This document shows, piece by piece, positions 28,028 to 36,825 of a stretch of 64,000 bases of DNA (position 1 is its first letter; every line of letters starts with the position of its first letter). This DNA comes from Clostridium sp. BSD9I1 (GTDB lineage: Bacteria > Bacillota > Clostridia > Clostridiales > Clostridiaceae), in assembly GCF_900185645.1 (NCBI RefSeq), contig NZ_FYAM01000024.1:248001-312000 (forward strand), in the 5' to 3' direction. Under the pieces are notes generated by a model. That model was not told the DNA's origin, ran no database searches, and saw only the letters and a list, made by a program, of their open reading frames with translations. Both the position numbers and the translations under genes were made by a program.

Positions 28028-28912
28028 ATGAGTATATTCAAAGGATCTGGAGTAGCCATAATTACTCCTTTCGATGAAAATGGTGTAGATTTCAATAAGC
28101 TTGAAGAACTTATAGAATGGCATATTGCAAACAGCACTGATGCAATAATAATATGTGGTACTACTGGTGAAGCTTCTACCATGAGTGAAACTGAAAGAAA
28201 AGAAACTATTAAGTTTACTGTAGATAAAGTTCATGGAAGAATTCCCGTGATTGCAGGTACTGGTAGTAATAATACTAAAGGCACTATAGAATATAGTAAG
28301 TGGGCAGAAAGTATTGGAGTAGATGGTCTTCTTTTAATTACTCCTTACTATAATAAAACTACTCAAAAGGGACTTTTAGAACACTTTAAAGAAATAGATA
28401 AAAATATAAATACTCCTATTGTGCTTTATAATGTACCAGCTAGAACTGGAATGAATATAGCACCTTCTACCTTAGTAAAGATATGCGCTGAGTGCAAGAA
28501 TGTGGTTGCAATTAAAGAAGCTAGTGGTAACATTAGTCAAATAGCTGAAATAAAGGCTCTCTTAAGAGACAAGATAGATATATATTCAGGAAATGATGAT
28601 CAAATAATTCCTATAATGTCTTTAGGAGGTATTGGAGTAATTTCTGTAGTAGCAAATATACTTCCAAAAGAAATGCATGATATGTGTAATTATTATATGC
28701 AAGGAAAACTTGAAGAAGCTTTAAAGATTCAGCTAGATACTTTAGCTTTGACAAATGCTTTATTTATTGAAACCAATCCTATACCTGTAAAAACAGCAAT
28801 GAATGTATTAGGTTTGTCTGTAGGTGATTTAAGACTTCCTCTTTGTTCTATGAGCGAAAATAACCTTGCTGTATTAAAAAATGAATTAAAGGCTTATGGA
28901 TTATTAAAATAG
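28028..28912 (+). CDS. dapA: 4-Hydroxy-tetrahydrodipicolinate synthase
   Basis: Condenses pyruvate with aspartate semialdehyde. 294 residues in a TIM barrel. Key residues seen: Thr pair in GTTGEAS (45-46), Tyr in LYNVPART (134), Schiff-base Lys in AIKEASGN (163). The gene follows asd and precedes dapB by 15 bases. Confidence 0.97.
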   Translation: MSIFKGSGVAIITPFDENGVDFNKLEELIEWHIANSTDAIIICGTTGEASTMSETERKETIKFTVDKVHGRIPVIAGTGSNNTKGTIEYSKWAESIGVDGLLLITPYYNKTTQKGLLEHFKEIDKNINTPIVLYNVPARTGMNIAPSTLVKICAECKNVVAIKEASGNISQIAEIKALLRDKIDIYSGNDDQIIPIMSLGGIGVISVVANILPKEMHDMCNYYMQGKLEEALKIQLDTLALTNALFIETNPIPVKTAMNVLGLSVGDLRLPLCSMSENNLAVLKNELKAYGLLK

Positions 28913-28927
28913 CCTTAGGAGGATATA

Positions 28928-29677
28928 ATGGTTAAAGTACTGTTAAATGGGTGCAATGGAAGAATGGGTCAAATGATATCCCATACTTCCTTATCGTTTA
29001 ATAATTTAAAAATAGTTGCAGGAGTAGATATAAATGCCTCTGTAAATTCATCTTATCCCGTTTTTTCAAAACTAGAAGATTGTGATGTAGAATTTGACGT
29101 AGTTTTAGATTTTTCTTCAGCTAAATCTTTAGATAGCTTATTAAGTTTTTGTATACCAAAAAATCTTCCTTTAGTACTTTGTACTACAGGATATACACAA
29201 GAACAACTGGAAGAAATAAAAAAAGCTTCTGAAAAAATACCTGTATTTAAATCTGCAAATATGTCTATTGGAATAAATATAGTGAACAATATACTAAAGC
29301 AAATTTCCTCAAAGCTTTTTAAAGACTTTGATATAGAAATAATAGAAAAACACCATAATCAAAAATTAGATTCCCCTAGTGGAACTGCATTATTACTTGC
29401 AAACTCCATAAAAGACAGCATACAAGAAGAAACTGAATTTGTTTATGGAAGAGAAGGAATTTCTAAAAGAGACAAAAAGGAAATAGGAATTCATGCAGTT
29501 AGAGGTGGCTCCATCGTTGGAGATCATGATGTAGTTTTTGCAGGTAGTGGTGAAGTAATTGAGATAAGACACTCCGCTATATCAAGAGAAGTATTTGCTG
29601 TAGGCGCCTTAAGAGCCTCCGAATACATGTATGAAAAAGCTCCAGGAATGTATGATATGGATGACGTGTTAAAATAA
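28928..29677 (+). CDS. dapB: 4-Hydroxy-tetrahydrodipicolinate reductase
   Basis: Reduces the DapA product to tetrahydrodipicolinate, the substrate of DapH in this window. 249 residues. N-terminal nucleotide fold with LLNGCNGRMGQ (5-15); substrate-binding and catalytic motif EIIEKHHNQKLDSPSGTAL (about 138-156) with the conserved His pair and Lys. Its product feeds both cell-wall diaminopimelate and spore dipicolinate. Last gene of the operon. Confidence 0.97.
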   Translation: MVKVLLNGCNGRMGQMISHTSLSFNNLKIVAGVDINASVNSSYPVFSKLEDCDVEFDVVLDFSSAKSLDSLLSFCIPKNLPLVLCTTGYTQEQLEEIKKASEKIPVFKSANMSIGINIVNNILKQISSKLFKDFDIEIIEKHHNQKLDSPSGTALLLANSIKDSIQEETEFVYGREGISKRDKKEIGIHAVRGGSIVGDHDVVFAGSGEVIEIRHSAISREVFAVGALRASEYMYEKAPGMYDMDDVLK

Positions 29678-29762
29678 GAATCACTAGTTCATAATCTAGA
29701 GTCTTTGTTATATGAAGTAATTAATGATGTATCTTAGTTACTTTTCAATAGTAAATATTTAA

Positions 29763-29809
29763 TAATTGAGGAGGGAATTTCGTCTTTGTGAAATTCCCTC
29801 CTCAATTAT
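29763..29809. terminator. Long perfect palindrome after dapB
   Basis: TAATTGAGGAGGGAATTTC and its exact complement are separated by nine bases, a 19-pair stem. There is no clean T run, but the position right after dapB suggests a terminator or 3' stabiliser. Confidence 0.7.
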
Positions 29810-29817
29810 ATAATCAC

Positions 29818-29842
29818 AGAAATTCAGTAATCTGAATTTCAT
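29818..29842. repeat. Short GAAATTCAG-type palindrome
   Basis: AGAAATTCAGTAATCTGAATTTC, a perfect small hairpin following the dapB terminator. It belongs to the family also at 1218, 1710 and 51515. Confidence 0.6.
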
Positions 29843-29864
29843 CTCACAGCAAAGTTTAAGTTAT

Positions 29865-30098
29865 ATTTTTGATGTTAAATATCTAGTATAAGATTTGCAT
29901 TGTAGAAAGCATTGAACAAGCGTTAGAAGCTCTTTATTTTTGACTTTAAAATACCGTTAAGAACTTTCTATTGTCTGAGCGATAGCGAGTTTAGAAAGTT
30001 TAGGAATTTTAAAATCAAAAATATTAGAGCTTCTTTGCGAAGTGAACAGCTTTCCTAAATGTAAATCTCATACTAAAGTTTTAACATTATCTTAAAAT
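29865..30098. repeat. Large intergenic palindromic element, copy B
   Basis: The terminal inverted repeats are near 29869-29901 (GTATAAGATTTGCATT) and 30057-30098 (AAATGTAAATCTCATAC, then TTTTAACATTATCTTAAAAT). Nested inside are AGCTCTTTATTTTTGA.../...TCAAAAATATTAGAGCT and ACTTTCTA...TAGAAAGT around a GTCTGAGCGATAGCGAG core. The right end overlaps the stop codon of the aminotransferase gene at 30092. Confidence 0.85.
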
Positions 30099-31261
30099 GT
30101 CACATTTTTAAGCCACTTTTCCATTCTATCAAGTGCTTCCTCTAATTGTTCCATGCTGTAAGCATAGGATATTCTAAAATAGCCTTCTCCCCCTGTTCCA
30201 AAAGCAGAACCTGGTACTGCTGCAACCTTTGCTTCAACTAAGAGTTTTTCACAAAACTCTTCACTTTTCACATTAAACTTTTCAATAGATGGAAATATAT
30301 AAAAAGCACCTTTAGGTAAGTTTACCTTAAAATCCATACTTTTAAGTCTTTCATATACATAATCTCTTCTCTTTATAAATTCATTTTTCATGTATTCCAC
30401 ATCTTCAAGACAATTTTTAAGTCCCTCTAGCGCTGCCCATTGAGATATAGATGGTGCACAGCTCATATTATATTGATGTACTTTTAATATATGTTTCATA
30501 TACTGTTCTTCAGCACATACATATCCAATTCTAAGCCCAGTCATTGAAAACATTTTAGAAAAACCATTTATAAATATCACTTTATGCTTTATATCTTTAA
30601 ACTGAGCTATTGAATAGTATTTATCAAAACATAAAGAACTATATATCTCATCTGTTATGGCTAAAATTTCATTATCTTTAATTATAGAATATAAATTTTC
30701 TGCATCTTCCTTAGTTAGTATCCCTCCTGTTGGATTTGATGGAAAGGATATTACTATTACCTTTGGTTTTTCCTTTTCTACAACTTTTCTTATTTCATCT
30801 ATATTTAATGTAAAATCCTCATTTAAATTATAAGGTATAGATGAAGCCCCCAAAAGCCTAGCACAACTTTCATACGCAGGATATCCAGGTGTTGGAACTA
30901 ATATCTTATCACCAGGATTTAATACTGCTGTAAAAGCATCAAATATAGCTTCACTTCCCCCTGCTGTAATGCAAATTTCTTCTGGAGTATAATTTATATG
31001 AAGCTTACTTAAATAATTTGATATTTCTTCACGCAGTTCCAATATCCCCATATTTGAAGTATAGGTGGTTTTATTATCCTCTATAGCCTTTATCATAGCT
31101 GCTTTCACCTTTTCAGGTACTGGAAAATCCGGTTGACCTAATGTTAATGATATAACTCCTGAATATTCACTAACCTTATTAAAAAACTTTCTTATACCTG
31201 AAATCTCAATATTTTTTACATAACTTGATACATATTGTTCCTCTAAATTAAATTTTTCCAT
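30092..31261 (-). CDS. PLP-dependent aminotransferase, candidate N-acetyl-LL-diaminopimelate aminotransferase
   Basis: A 389-residue fold-type I aminotransferase of class I/II. Substrate-side SLTLGQPDFPVPE (38-50), PLP contacts ITAGGSEAIFDAF (98-110) and FPSNPTGGILT (173-183), the Schiff-base Lys236 in NGFSKMFSMTGLRIGY, and the Arg in GYFRISYAY near the end. Sequences of this group include PatA-type enzymes, and it stands between dapB and dapH, so the acetylated DAP branch is a sensible role; a general aromatic or aspartate aminotransferase cannot be excluded. Its stop codon overlaps a repeat element. Confidence 0.8.
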   Translation of the reverse strand: MEKFNLEEQYVSSYVKNIEISGIRKFFNKVSEYSGVISLTLGQPDFPVPEKVKAAMIKAIEDNKTTYTSNMGILELREEISNYLSKLHINYTPEEICITAGGSEAIFDAFTAVLNPGDKILVPTPGYPAYESCARLLGASSIPYNLNEDFTLNIDEIRKVVEKEKPKVIVISFPSNPTGGILTKEDAENLYSIIKDNEILAITDEIYSSLCFDKYYSIAQFKDIKHKVIFINGFSKMFSMTGLRIGYVCAEEQYMKHILKVHQYNMSCAPSISQWAALEGLKNCLEDVEYMKNEFIKRRDYVYERLKSMDFKVNLPKGAFYIFPSIEKFNVKSEEFCEKLLVEAKVAAVPGSAFGTGGEGYFRISYAYSMEQLEEALDRMEKWLKNVTF

Positions 31262-31278
31262 AGTTAAGCCCCCTTTAT

Positions 31279-32373
31279 TTACTTATAGTACCCGTCAATA
31301 GAAATATAAACTTTTTGAACAGGTGGTTTTGATGATAGCGGATAATCCTTTAATCTTCCACCAACAGAAGTTGAATGTTGACAAATTAAATAATCTTCTA
31401 CATATCCATTGGAATTGTATACATAATCTGAAATAATCATACTATGATAGGTTTTAGGATAATTCCCTCCTAATTGTACTATATCTCCAGGCATCATGTC
31501 TGATAAATCAGCAAAGTGTGCCTTTAATCCATACCCTTTATTGTACTGAACATAATAATTAAACTGCTTAGCCCCAGTCCAAGGCGCTACCCTCTTGCTA
31601 TTTGAATACCAATACCACTTAACAAAATCAGAAGTTCCATAGAAATCAAAGGGTATCCCCCCTGCATATATGCATTGAGAAGTAAAATTAGTACAATCCC
31701 CACCATATCCTTTCGATTCATAGTTTCCCCATTTAGGATTTATCTTGAGTGCCCACATTCTTGCATAGTTTACTGCACTTATCCTATTATAATTATATAA
31801 TTTTTCCTTACTAACTTTATTTTGTGCTAACGCCGCCTCATCTCTGAAGCTAACATCTCTTGTATTTTGGGATTGCAGATAATTATTATAATTTTGTTTT
31901 AATAGAATTTCTTTTATTTCTTCTAAAGAAGTATACTTATTATTATAATGCATTATAATATTTTTGTAATAATCCTTGTAAATATCTTTTATTATATACC
32001 ACTTATCCTTAAATTTTTCCAAATAAATTTTATGCCTTAAATTGCTCATTTGAGATTTTATATTAGATGAAGATTTAAAATAAATATCATGATTTTCATC
32101 TAATACCGCTATGGCCTTATTAGCATTAATATTTAAGCTTATATAATCAAGATAATAATTATATTTAGAAAATCTAAGATCATACTTTTGTAATTCTCTC
32201 TGATTTATATGCATTTCTAAAGCTGCTATTTCAAATGCATAGTGTTTTTTATATCTTTCATCATTTAATAAAAAGAACTCTTTTATATCTTCTCTTAATT
32301 TCAATTCTCCTATACTTTTGTACTTAATATCAAAGTAATTTTCAATTGTCTTAGAGATATCAGACTTCTCCAT
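31279..32373 (-). CDS. Amidase_6 domain protein
   Basis: A 364-residue protein. Residues about 1-185 are helical and charged with no known motif. The C-terminal domain (about 195-362) matches the putative amidase domain: VNYARMWALKINPKWGNYESKG, then GGDCTNFTSQCIYAGG with the probable catalytic Cys227, and a His in KTYHSMIISDY (about 316). This is a papain/NlpC-like fold. No signal peptide is seen, so it may act in the mother cell or spore, or leave by another route. The related Bacillus YhbB is uncharacterised. It is 17 bases upstream of the aminotransferase. Confidence 0.75.
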   Translation of the reverse strand: MEKSDISKTIENYFDIKYKSIGELKLREDIKEFFLLNDERYKKHYAFEIAALEMHINQRELQKYDLRFSKYNYYLDYISLNINANKAIAVLDENHDIYFKSSSNIKSQMSNLRHKIYLEKFKDKWYIIKDIYKDYYKNIIMHYNNKYTSLEEIKEILLKQNYNNYLQSQNTRDVSFRDEAALAQNKVSKEKLYNYNRISAVNYARMWALKINPKWGNYESKGYGGDCTNFTSQCIYAGGIPFDFYGTSDFVKWYWYSNSKRVAPWTGAKQFNYYVQYNKGYGLKAHFADLSDMMPGDIVQLGGNYPKTYHSMIISDYVYNSNGYVEDYLICQHSTSVGGRLKDYPLSSKPPVQKVYISIDGYYK

Positions 32374-32572
32374 AAAAACTCCTTTTATACAAGTATTATT
32401 TAATTATTATTATTAATAATAGTTAATATACAAAACTTATATTATTAAGATTTGTTTAAATTACTATAGATTATTTATTAATTATTAAAATTATACTATA
32501 ATATAATAAATTTATGTATTATATTAAAATGATACTACTATCATTTAAAAATTAGTCAAAGGAGGCTTTATT

Positions 32573-33280
32573 ATGAATTATGATTTTACTAATCCATATG
32601 AAATAGCTAAATATATAAAAGAAGCAAAAAAATCTACTCCTTTTAAAGTTTATGTAGATGGAGATTTATCTAAAACAAATAACGAAAATGTTGAAATCTA
32701 TGGTGCAAATAATTTTTACATATTATTTGGAGAAAAAGAGGAAATACTAGAATTTTTAAATTTGAATAAAAATAAAATAACAAAATACAGACTGGAAAAT
32801 GACGTAAGAAATTCTGCTATTCCAATGCTTGATATCTCCAATGTAGAAGCTAGAATTGAGCCAGGTGCTATCATAAGAGATAGAGTAAGTATAGGTAAAA
32901 ACGCAGTTATAATGATGGGAGCTGTAATAAATATAGGAGCTGAAATAGGCGAAGAAACCATGGTAGATATGAATGCTGTGGTAGGCGCTCGTGGAAAACT
33001 TGGAAAAAGAGTTCATTTAGGTGCTGGTGCAGTTGTAGCCGGAGTACTTGAACCCCCTAGTAAAGAACCTTGTATTATAGAAGATAATGTACTTATTGGA
33101 GCTAATGCGGTAATCCTTGAAGGTGTACATATTGGCAAAAACTCAGTAGTTGCTGCAGGTTCCGTAGTTGTTGAAGATGTTCCTGAAGGAGTAGTTGTAG
33201 CTGGAACTCCTGCAAGAATAATTAAAAACATAGACGAAAAAACTAAAGGTAAAACCGAAATTTTAGATGACCTTAGGTAG
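32573..33280 (+). CDS. dapH: Tetrahydrodipicolinate N-acetyltransferase
   Basis: Acetylates tetrahydrodipicolinate, the first step of the acetylase branch to meso-diaminopimelate. 235 residues. The N-terminal DapH domain (1-85, starting [20 protein letters not shown]) precedes a left-handed beta helix of hexapeptide repeats (about 90-215, for example [20 protein letters not shown]). Choice of DapH points to the acetyl rather than succinyl branch. It stands alone, facing away from the amidase gene. Confidence 0.95.
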   Translation: MNYDFTNPYEIAKYIKEAKKSTPFKVYVDGDLSKTNNENVEIYGANNFYILFGEKEEILEFLNLNKNKITKYRLENDVRNSAIPMLDISNVEARIEPGAIIRDRVSIGKNAVIMMGAVINIGAEIGEETMVDMNAVVGARGKLGKRVHLGAGAVVAGVLEPPSKEPCIIEDNVLIGANAVILEGVHIGKNSVVAAGSVVVEDVPEGVVVAGTPARIIKNIDEKTKGKTEILDDLR

Positions 33281-33309
33281 AAAATACAGCAAAATCCCCT
33301 CCTTAAACA

Positions 33310-33617
33310 GTTTATATGATATTTTTAATGTTGAATATATAGTATGAGATTTGCATTGTAGAAAGCATTGAATAAGTATTAAAAGCTCTTTATTTATGAT
33401 TTTAAAATACCGTATAGAGTCTTCTACTGTCTGAGCGACAGCGAGTTTAGAAGACTTAGGTATTTTAAAATCATAAATATTAGAGCTTTTTTTGAGAAAT
33501 GAACGGTTGTATAATTTATAGAAATCTATGATTTCGTTATAAATTAGCACATCTCAGTTTGCTGAGATGTTTCATTAAATGCAAATCCCATACTGGGGTT
33601 TCAACATTATCTTAAAA
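33310..33617. repeat. Large intergenic palindromic element, copy C (most complete)
   Basis: About 308 bases between the convergent dapH and SSB-like genes. Terminal inverted repeats: 33325-33357 (AATGTTGAATATATAGTATG then AGATTTGCATT) and 33577-33609 (AAATGCAAATCCCATACTGG then GGTTTCAACATT). Inner palindromes: AGCTCTTTATTTATGATTTT / AAAATCATAAATATTAGAGC, then AGTCTTCTA/TAGAAGACT around CTGTC-TGAGC-GACAG; an additional right-hand module has ACATCTCAG/CTGAGATGT at 33549-33571. Confidence 0.88.
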
Positions 33618-33626
33618 TGCAAAATT

Positions 33627-34316
33627 CTATTCTTCTATTTCATAAATTTCTTCAGTTCCTTCTTCATCTTCTCCTTGAATTTCTTCAGTTTCTCCATCCT
33701 TATTTACCTTTTCCATTTTAGATATAGAAACTTCATAAGCTATCTTCTTTATTGATTCATCTTCTGATACTTTCTTTTGATATTCTCTGCTTTGAAGTCT
33801 TCCCCACACTCTTATATTATCGCCAACTTCTAAATCTTTGCAGTATCTAGAATTCCTTCCCCATGCTATAGTTGGAATATAATCTGACTTATTATAGGCT
33901 CTGTTTACAGCTAATAACAAATCTGCTATTTCCCTTCCAAAAGGAGTTGTCCTATAAACAGGCTGCTTACATATAAATCCATTCAAAACTATTAAATTAG
34001 GATTTTTACTTTTTTCTATGCAAGGAACTATATTTCTTGCGAAAACAGTTAATACGAGTCTATTGCTTCCATCTATAAATTTATTATATGATCTCAGCTG
34101 ACCTTCTATTATTAACTCAGCTCCAAGTTTTATTTCCATTCCTACCATAAGTCTTTCTGATACTGTTATAAATAAAACATCCTTAGCATCGCTAAGTCTT
34201 GGAACTTCAACGTTAAATGTATAAAATCCTTCTCCATACATTTCGTGACTAAATTCCAGCTCTGAGCATACCTTTCCTTCTAAATATATTTTGTTGTTTT
34301 GTAATAAATTGTCCAT
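33627..34316 (-). CDS. Tandem OB-fold single-stranded DNA-binding-like protein
   Basis: A 229-residue protein with two OB-fold units of the Ssb/PriB type. Unit 1 (about 5-100) has NKIYLEGKVCSELEFSHEMY and ELIIEGQLRSYN; unit 2 (about 105-195) has NLIVLNGFICKQPVYRTTPFG, IADLLLAVNR and IPTIAWGRNSRY, which is the standard Ssb pattern. An acidic Glu-rich tail ends EIYEIEE, similar in charge but not in sequence to the Ssb DDDIPF tip. ATG at 34316 has GAGAGGGG; the longer frame overlaps the upstream gene. A second, non-essential Ssb-like protein is the likely meaning. Confidence 0.78.
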   Translation of the reverse strand: MDNLLQNNKIYLEGKVCSELEFSHEMYGEGFYTFNVEVPRLSDAKDVLFITVSERLMVGMEIKLGAELIIEGQLRSYNKFIDGSNRLVLTVFARNIVPCIEKSKNPNLIVLNGFICKQPVYRTTPFGREIADLLLAVNRAYNKSDYIPTIAWGRNSRYCKDLEVGDNIRVWGRLQSREYQKKVSEDESIKKIAYEVSISKMEKVNKDGETEEIQGEDEEGTEEIYEIEE

Positions 34317-34396
34317 GATAACCCCTCTCTCTCCCTTAGTATATAAGAATATTTTCTTACTTATAAATATTCCTAAAACGTCAATAATATTACTAT

Positions 34397-34897
34397 TCAA
34401 CTAAATATTTCTTCATTATTAAATATAAAATTTAATTTTCTTATATCTACATCTTCTAATAGTGCTATAGTTGCTGCTATCATATACCCATAAAGTTCAT
34501 TGTTATTGTTAAAACTCCTTTTTATAGGAAGTTCACAAGGCTCTATTGTATTTTTAGACATATTTCCTATATATCTTTGAAGGCAGTATACTAAATACCT
34601 CTCATCCTTTTCTGCGCTTGAAAGTGTAACTGTATTTTTACTTCCAAATCCATAAGTAATTACATTTCCATTAATATTTAAATCCTTTTTAAATTTGGAG
34701 TCCATATTCACAAGATAATACAAACCCTTAATATTTTTCAAATTATAATCAGTATCCTCATTTATAATTACATAATCTACTGAAACTTCAGCGTCTTGTA
34801 ACTGCACTAATTCATATTTAATATTTAACTGTAACAACTCCTTTTTTATAATGTAAATTAAATTTGTATTTTCTCCTATTATTGCTATTCTTCTCAT
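34397..34897 (-). CDS. Clostridial hypothetical protein, Mur-ligase-like features
   Basis: A 166-residue soluble protein. It begins MRRIAIIGENTN, a Rossmann-like strand. NINGNVITYGFGSKNTVTLSS (about 94-114) resembles the segment joining the central and C-terminal domains of Mur ligases, which suggests a fragment-like relation, but there is no P-loop. Not identified further. It is 80 bases upstream of the SSB-like gene in the same direction and starts with an AGGGG site. Confidence 0.55.
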   Translation of the reverse strand: MRRIAIIGENTNLIYIIKKELLQLNIKYELVQLQDAEVSVDYVIINEDTDYNLKNIKGLYYLVNMDSKFKKDLNINGNVITYGFGSKNTVTLSSAEKDERYLVYCLQRYIGNMSKNTIEPCELPIKRSFNNNNELYGYMIAATIALLEDVDIRKLNFIFNNEEIFS

Positions 34898-34988
34898 ATT
34901 ATCAACCCCTGCTTCAATTTTCTTCTACATGTATTTTTAGCAAAGGTTGATATTTTATACATTATATACTCCCATTATAATACAGTAA

Positions 34989-35744
34989 TTATTTACCATC
35001 AATTATTATCTGCTTACCTTCCAAATTTATTTTATAATTTTCCTTATATATTAAATCTCCAACCTTAACAAAACTATATCCTTTCACCTTTAAATCCTCT
35101 ATTATTCTTGGTAAATTATATGGAGTAAATTTTGCATCACTATGGAATAGTATTATAGAACCAGGATTAACTTTTTTCATAACCCTTTCATATTCCTTAT
35201 CCGCTCCTTCTGCTTTCCAATCTATACTATCTACATCCCATTGTATGCAATAATATCCTGCAGACTTTACTGTATTTAGTGTATTATCATTATAAGAACC
35301 TGATGGGCATCTAAACAATTTAGTTCCTTGTCCTGTAATCTTCATTATTTTTGCATCTGCCACACTTATTTCTTTTATTATTCTATCCTTTGAAACTTGA
35401 GTAAAATCCGGATGAGTATCTGAATGATTTCCAATTTCATGTCCTCTTTTGTATATTTCTTTAGTAAGCTCTGGAAAATCCTCTGCCCAATTTCCTATTA
35501 TAAAAAAGGTAGCTTTTACATTATACTTATCTAAGATATCTAATATTTCAGTCGTATTATCATTTCCCCAATTCACATCAAAGGTTATACTTACTTTCTT
35601 TTCTTGTGTATCCACTGAATATATAGGAATATTTTTATCCTGAACAAATACTCCTTTGCTAACATTTAAAAATATACTTGATATGGTACTTACCGCCAAT
35701 AGCAACACTGCAAATAAGACCTTTTTGTAAATTTTACTCTTCAA
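34989..35744 (-). CDS. pdaB: PdaB-type polysaccharide deacetylase
   Basis: A 251-residue NodB-family protein. The N terminus has one membrane or signal segment (about 8-28). Catalytic motifs: ITFDVNWGNDN (metal and base Asp; the usual DDG is replaced by DVN as in PdaB), HEIGNHSDTHPD with the metal His pair (about 106-117), RCPSGSYND, and the LFHSDAK C-terminal His. PdaB is needed for spore stability in Bacillus; its true substrate is unclear. Divergent from a spore protein gene, which fits a sporulation role. Confidence 0.85.
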   Translation of the reverse strand: MKSKIYKKVLFAVLLLAVSTISSIFLNVSKGVFVQDKNIPIYSVDTQEKKVSITFDVNWGNDNTTEILDILDKYNVKATFFIIGNWAEDFPELTKEIYKRGHEIGNHSDTHPDFTQVSKDRIIKEISVADAKIMKITGQGTKLFRCPSGSYNDNTLNTVKSAGYYCIQWDVDSIDWKAEGADKEYERVMKKVNPGSIILFHSDAKFTPYNLPRIIEDLKVKGYSFVKVGDLIYKENYKINLEGKQIIIDGK

Positions 35745-35935
35745 TTTACACTACCCTCCATATAATTTCCTTCTTATTTTTTATATGTAAAATTCAAGTG
35801 AAATATTCTAGTGAAATTTAATTAGCCTGCCTTATTAAACCTTTATTTCCTGAAACATTACAGTATTTATATTTAATATGAACAAATACTATAAATGACT
35901 AATACATAATTATTTATAAAAGGAGGTAACTTATT

Positions 35936-36166
35936 ATGGCATTAGGACAATCAGGAAGTGGAAGAACTCAACTTGTACCCGATTCTCATAAAGCTTTAGA
36001 TGATATGAAATATGAAATAGCAGAATCAATGGAACTTGGTGTTCATCAAGGCTCCGAAGATTACTGGGGAGAAGTAACTTCAAAGAATTGCGGAAGAGTT
36101 GGTGGTCAAATGGTTAAAAGACTAATCTCAATGGCTGAAGAACAACTTGTAAATGGTAGCAAATAA
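35936..36166 (+). CDS. Small acid-soluble spore protein, alpha/beta type
   Basis: A 76-residue DNA-protecting spore protein. The core is HKALDDMKYEIAESMEL (18-34) and VTSKNCGRVGGQMVKRLISMAEEQL (47-71), the conserved DNA-contact helix of the family. The GPR cleavage region appears as YEIAESME. The ribosome site AGGAGG is strong. A TGAACA at 35879 may be part of a sigma-G promoter, but spacing to a -10 is poor. A clean terminator follows. Confidence 0.9.
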   Translation: MALGQSGSGRTQLVPDSHKALDDMKYEIAESMELGVHQGSEDYWGEVTSKNCGRVGGQMVKRLISMAEEQLVNGSK

Positions 36167-36177
36167 TAACTTTATAT

Positions 36178-36207
36178 AAAAGTCGGCTATAATAGCCGAC
36201 TTTTTTT
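36178..36207 (+). terminator. Terminator of the spore protein gene
   Basis: AAGTCGGCTAT-AATAGCCGACTT stem followed by seven T. Confidence 0.93.
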
Positions 36208-36297
36208 AGTTAATACTTAATTGTTAATACTTAATAAATTGTGATATAATAATTGATAAGTTTAACAATCAATATAAGGTTATTAGGAGGATTATGA

Positions 36298-36825
36298 ATG
36301 TTTGAAGATACTTTAGAACTCGCAGAAAACAAACTCCTGCTGCTATATATATTTCTAAAAATAAACGCCCCTATTTCCAATAATCAAATTACCCAAATGA
36401 TACTTGAAAATAATTTTATGAATTATTTTACTCTTCAACAATATATTTCAGAACTTGTTCAAAATAACTTTTTGCAAATACTTGAAGATGAAAATAAACA
36501 TAGACTTTTAATTACGGAAAAGGGTGAAAAAGTACTATCTCTTTTTATAAACAGGATTTCTAAAGTTAAACTTGAAACAATAGACATATATTTAGAAAAT
36601 CAACATGAAAATATAAAAAGAGAGGTTTCTGCATCTTCTGACTATACAATTGAAAATAAAAATAAATTTGTTGTAAGTTTAAAAGCTATTGAGGGTAATA
36701 TAAATTTAATTGATTTAAAGATAACTGTAGACAGCAATAATTTAGCTCGGGAATTATGCACAAAATGGAAAAATGATTCTTCTAAAAAATATGAGAGAAT
36801 ATTGCAGATACTTTTAGATGATTAA
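36298..36825 (+). CDS. DUF4364 family protein
   Basis: A 175-residue protein whose start LAENKLLLLYIFLKINAPISNNQI is typical of clostridial DUF4364. The N-terminal half (about 1-85) is a winged-helix layout (NFMNYFTLQQYISELVQNNFL, then LLITEKGEKVLSLF), so a DNA-binding role is likely. The C-terminal half is a beta-rich domain of unknown use. Its last four bases overlap the end of the convergent beta-propeller gene. Confidence 0.82.
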   Translation: MFEDTLELAENKLLLLYIFLKINAPISNNQITQMILENNFMNYFTLQQYISELVQNNFLQILEDENKHRLLITEKGEKVLSLFINRISKVKLETIDIYLENQHENIKREVSASSDYTIENKNKFVVSLKAIEGNINLIDLKITVDSNNLARELCTKWKNDSSKKYERILQILLDD

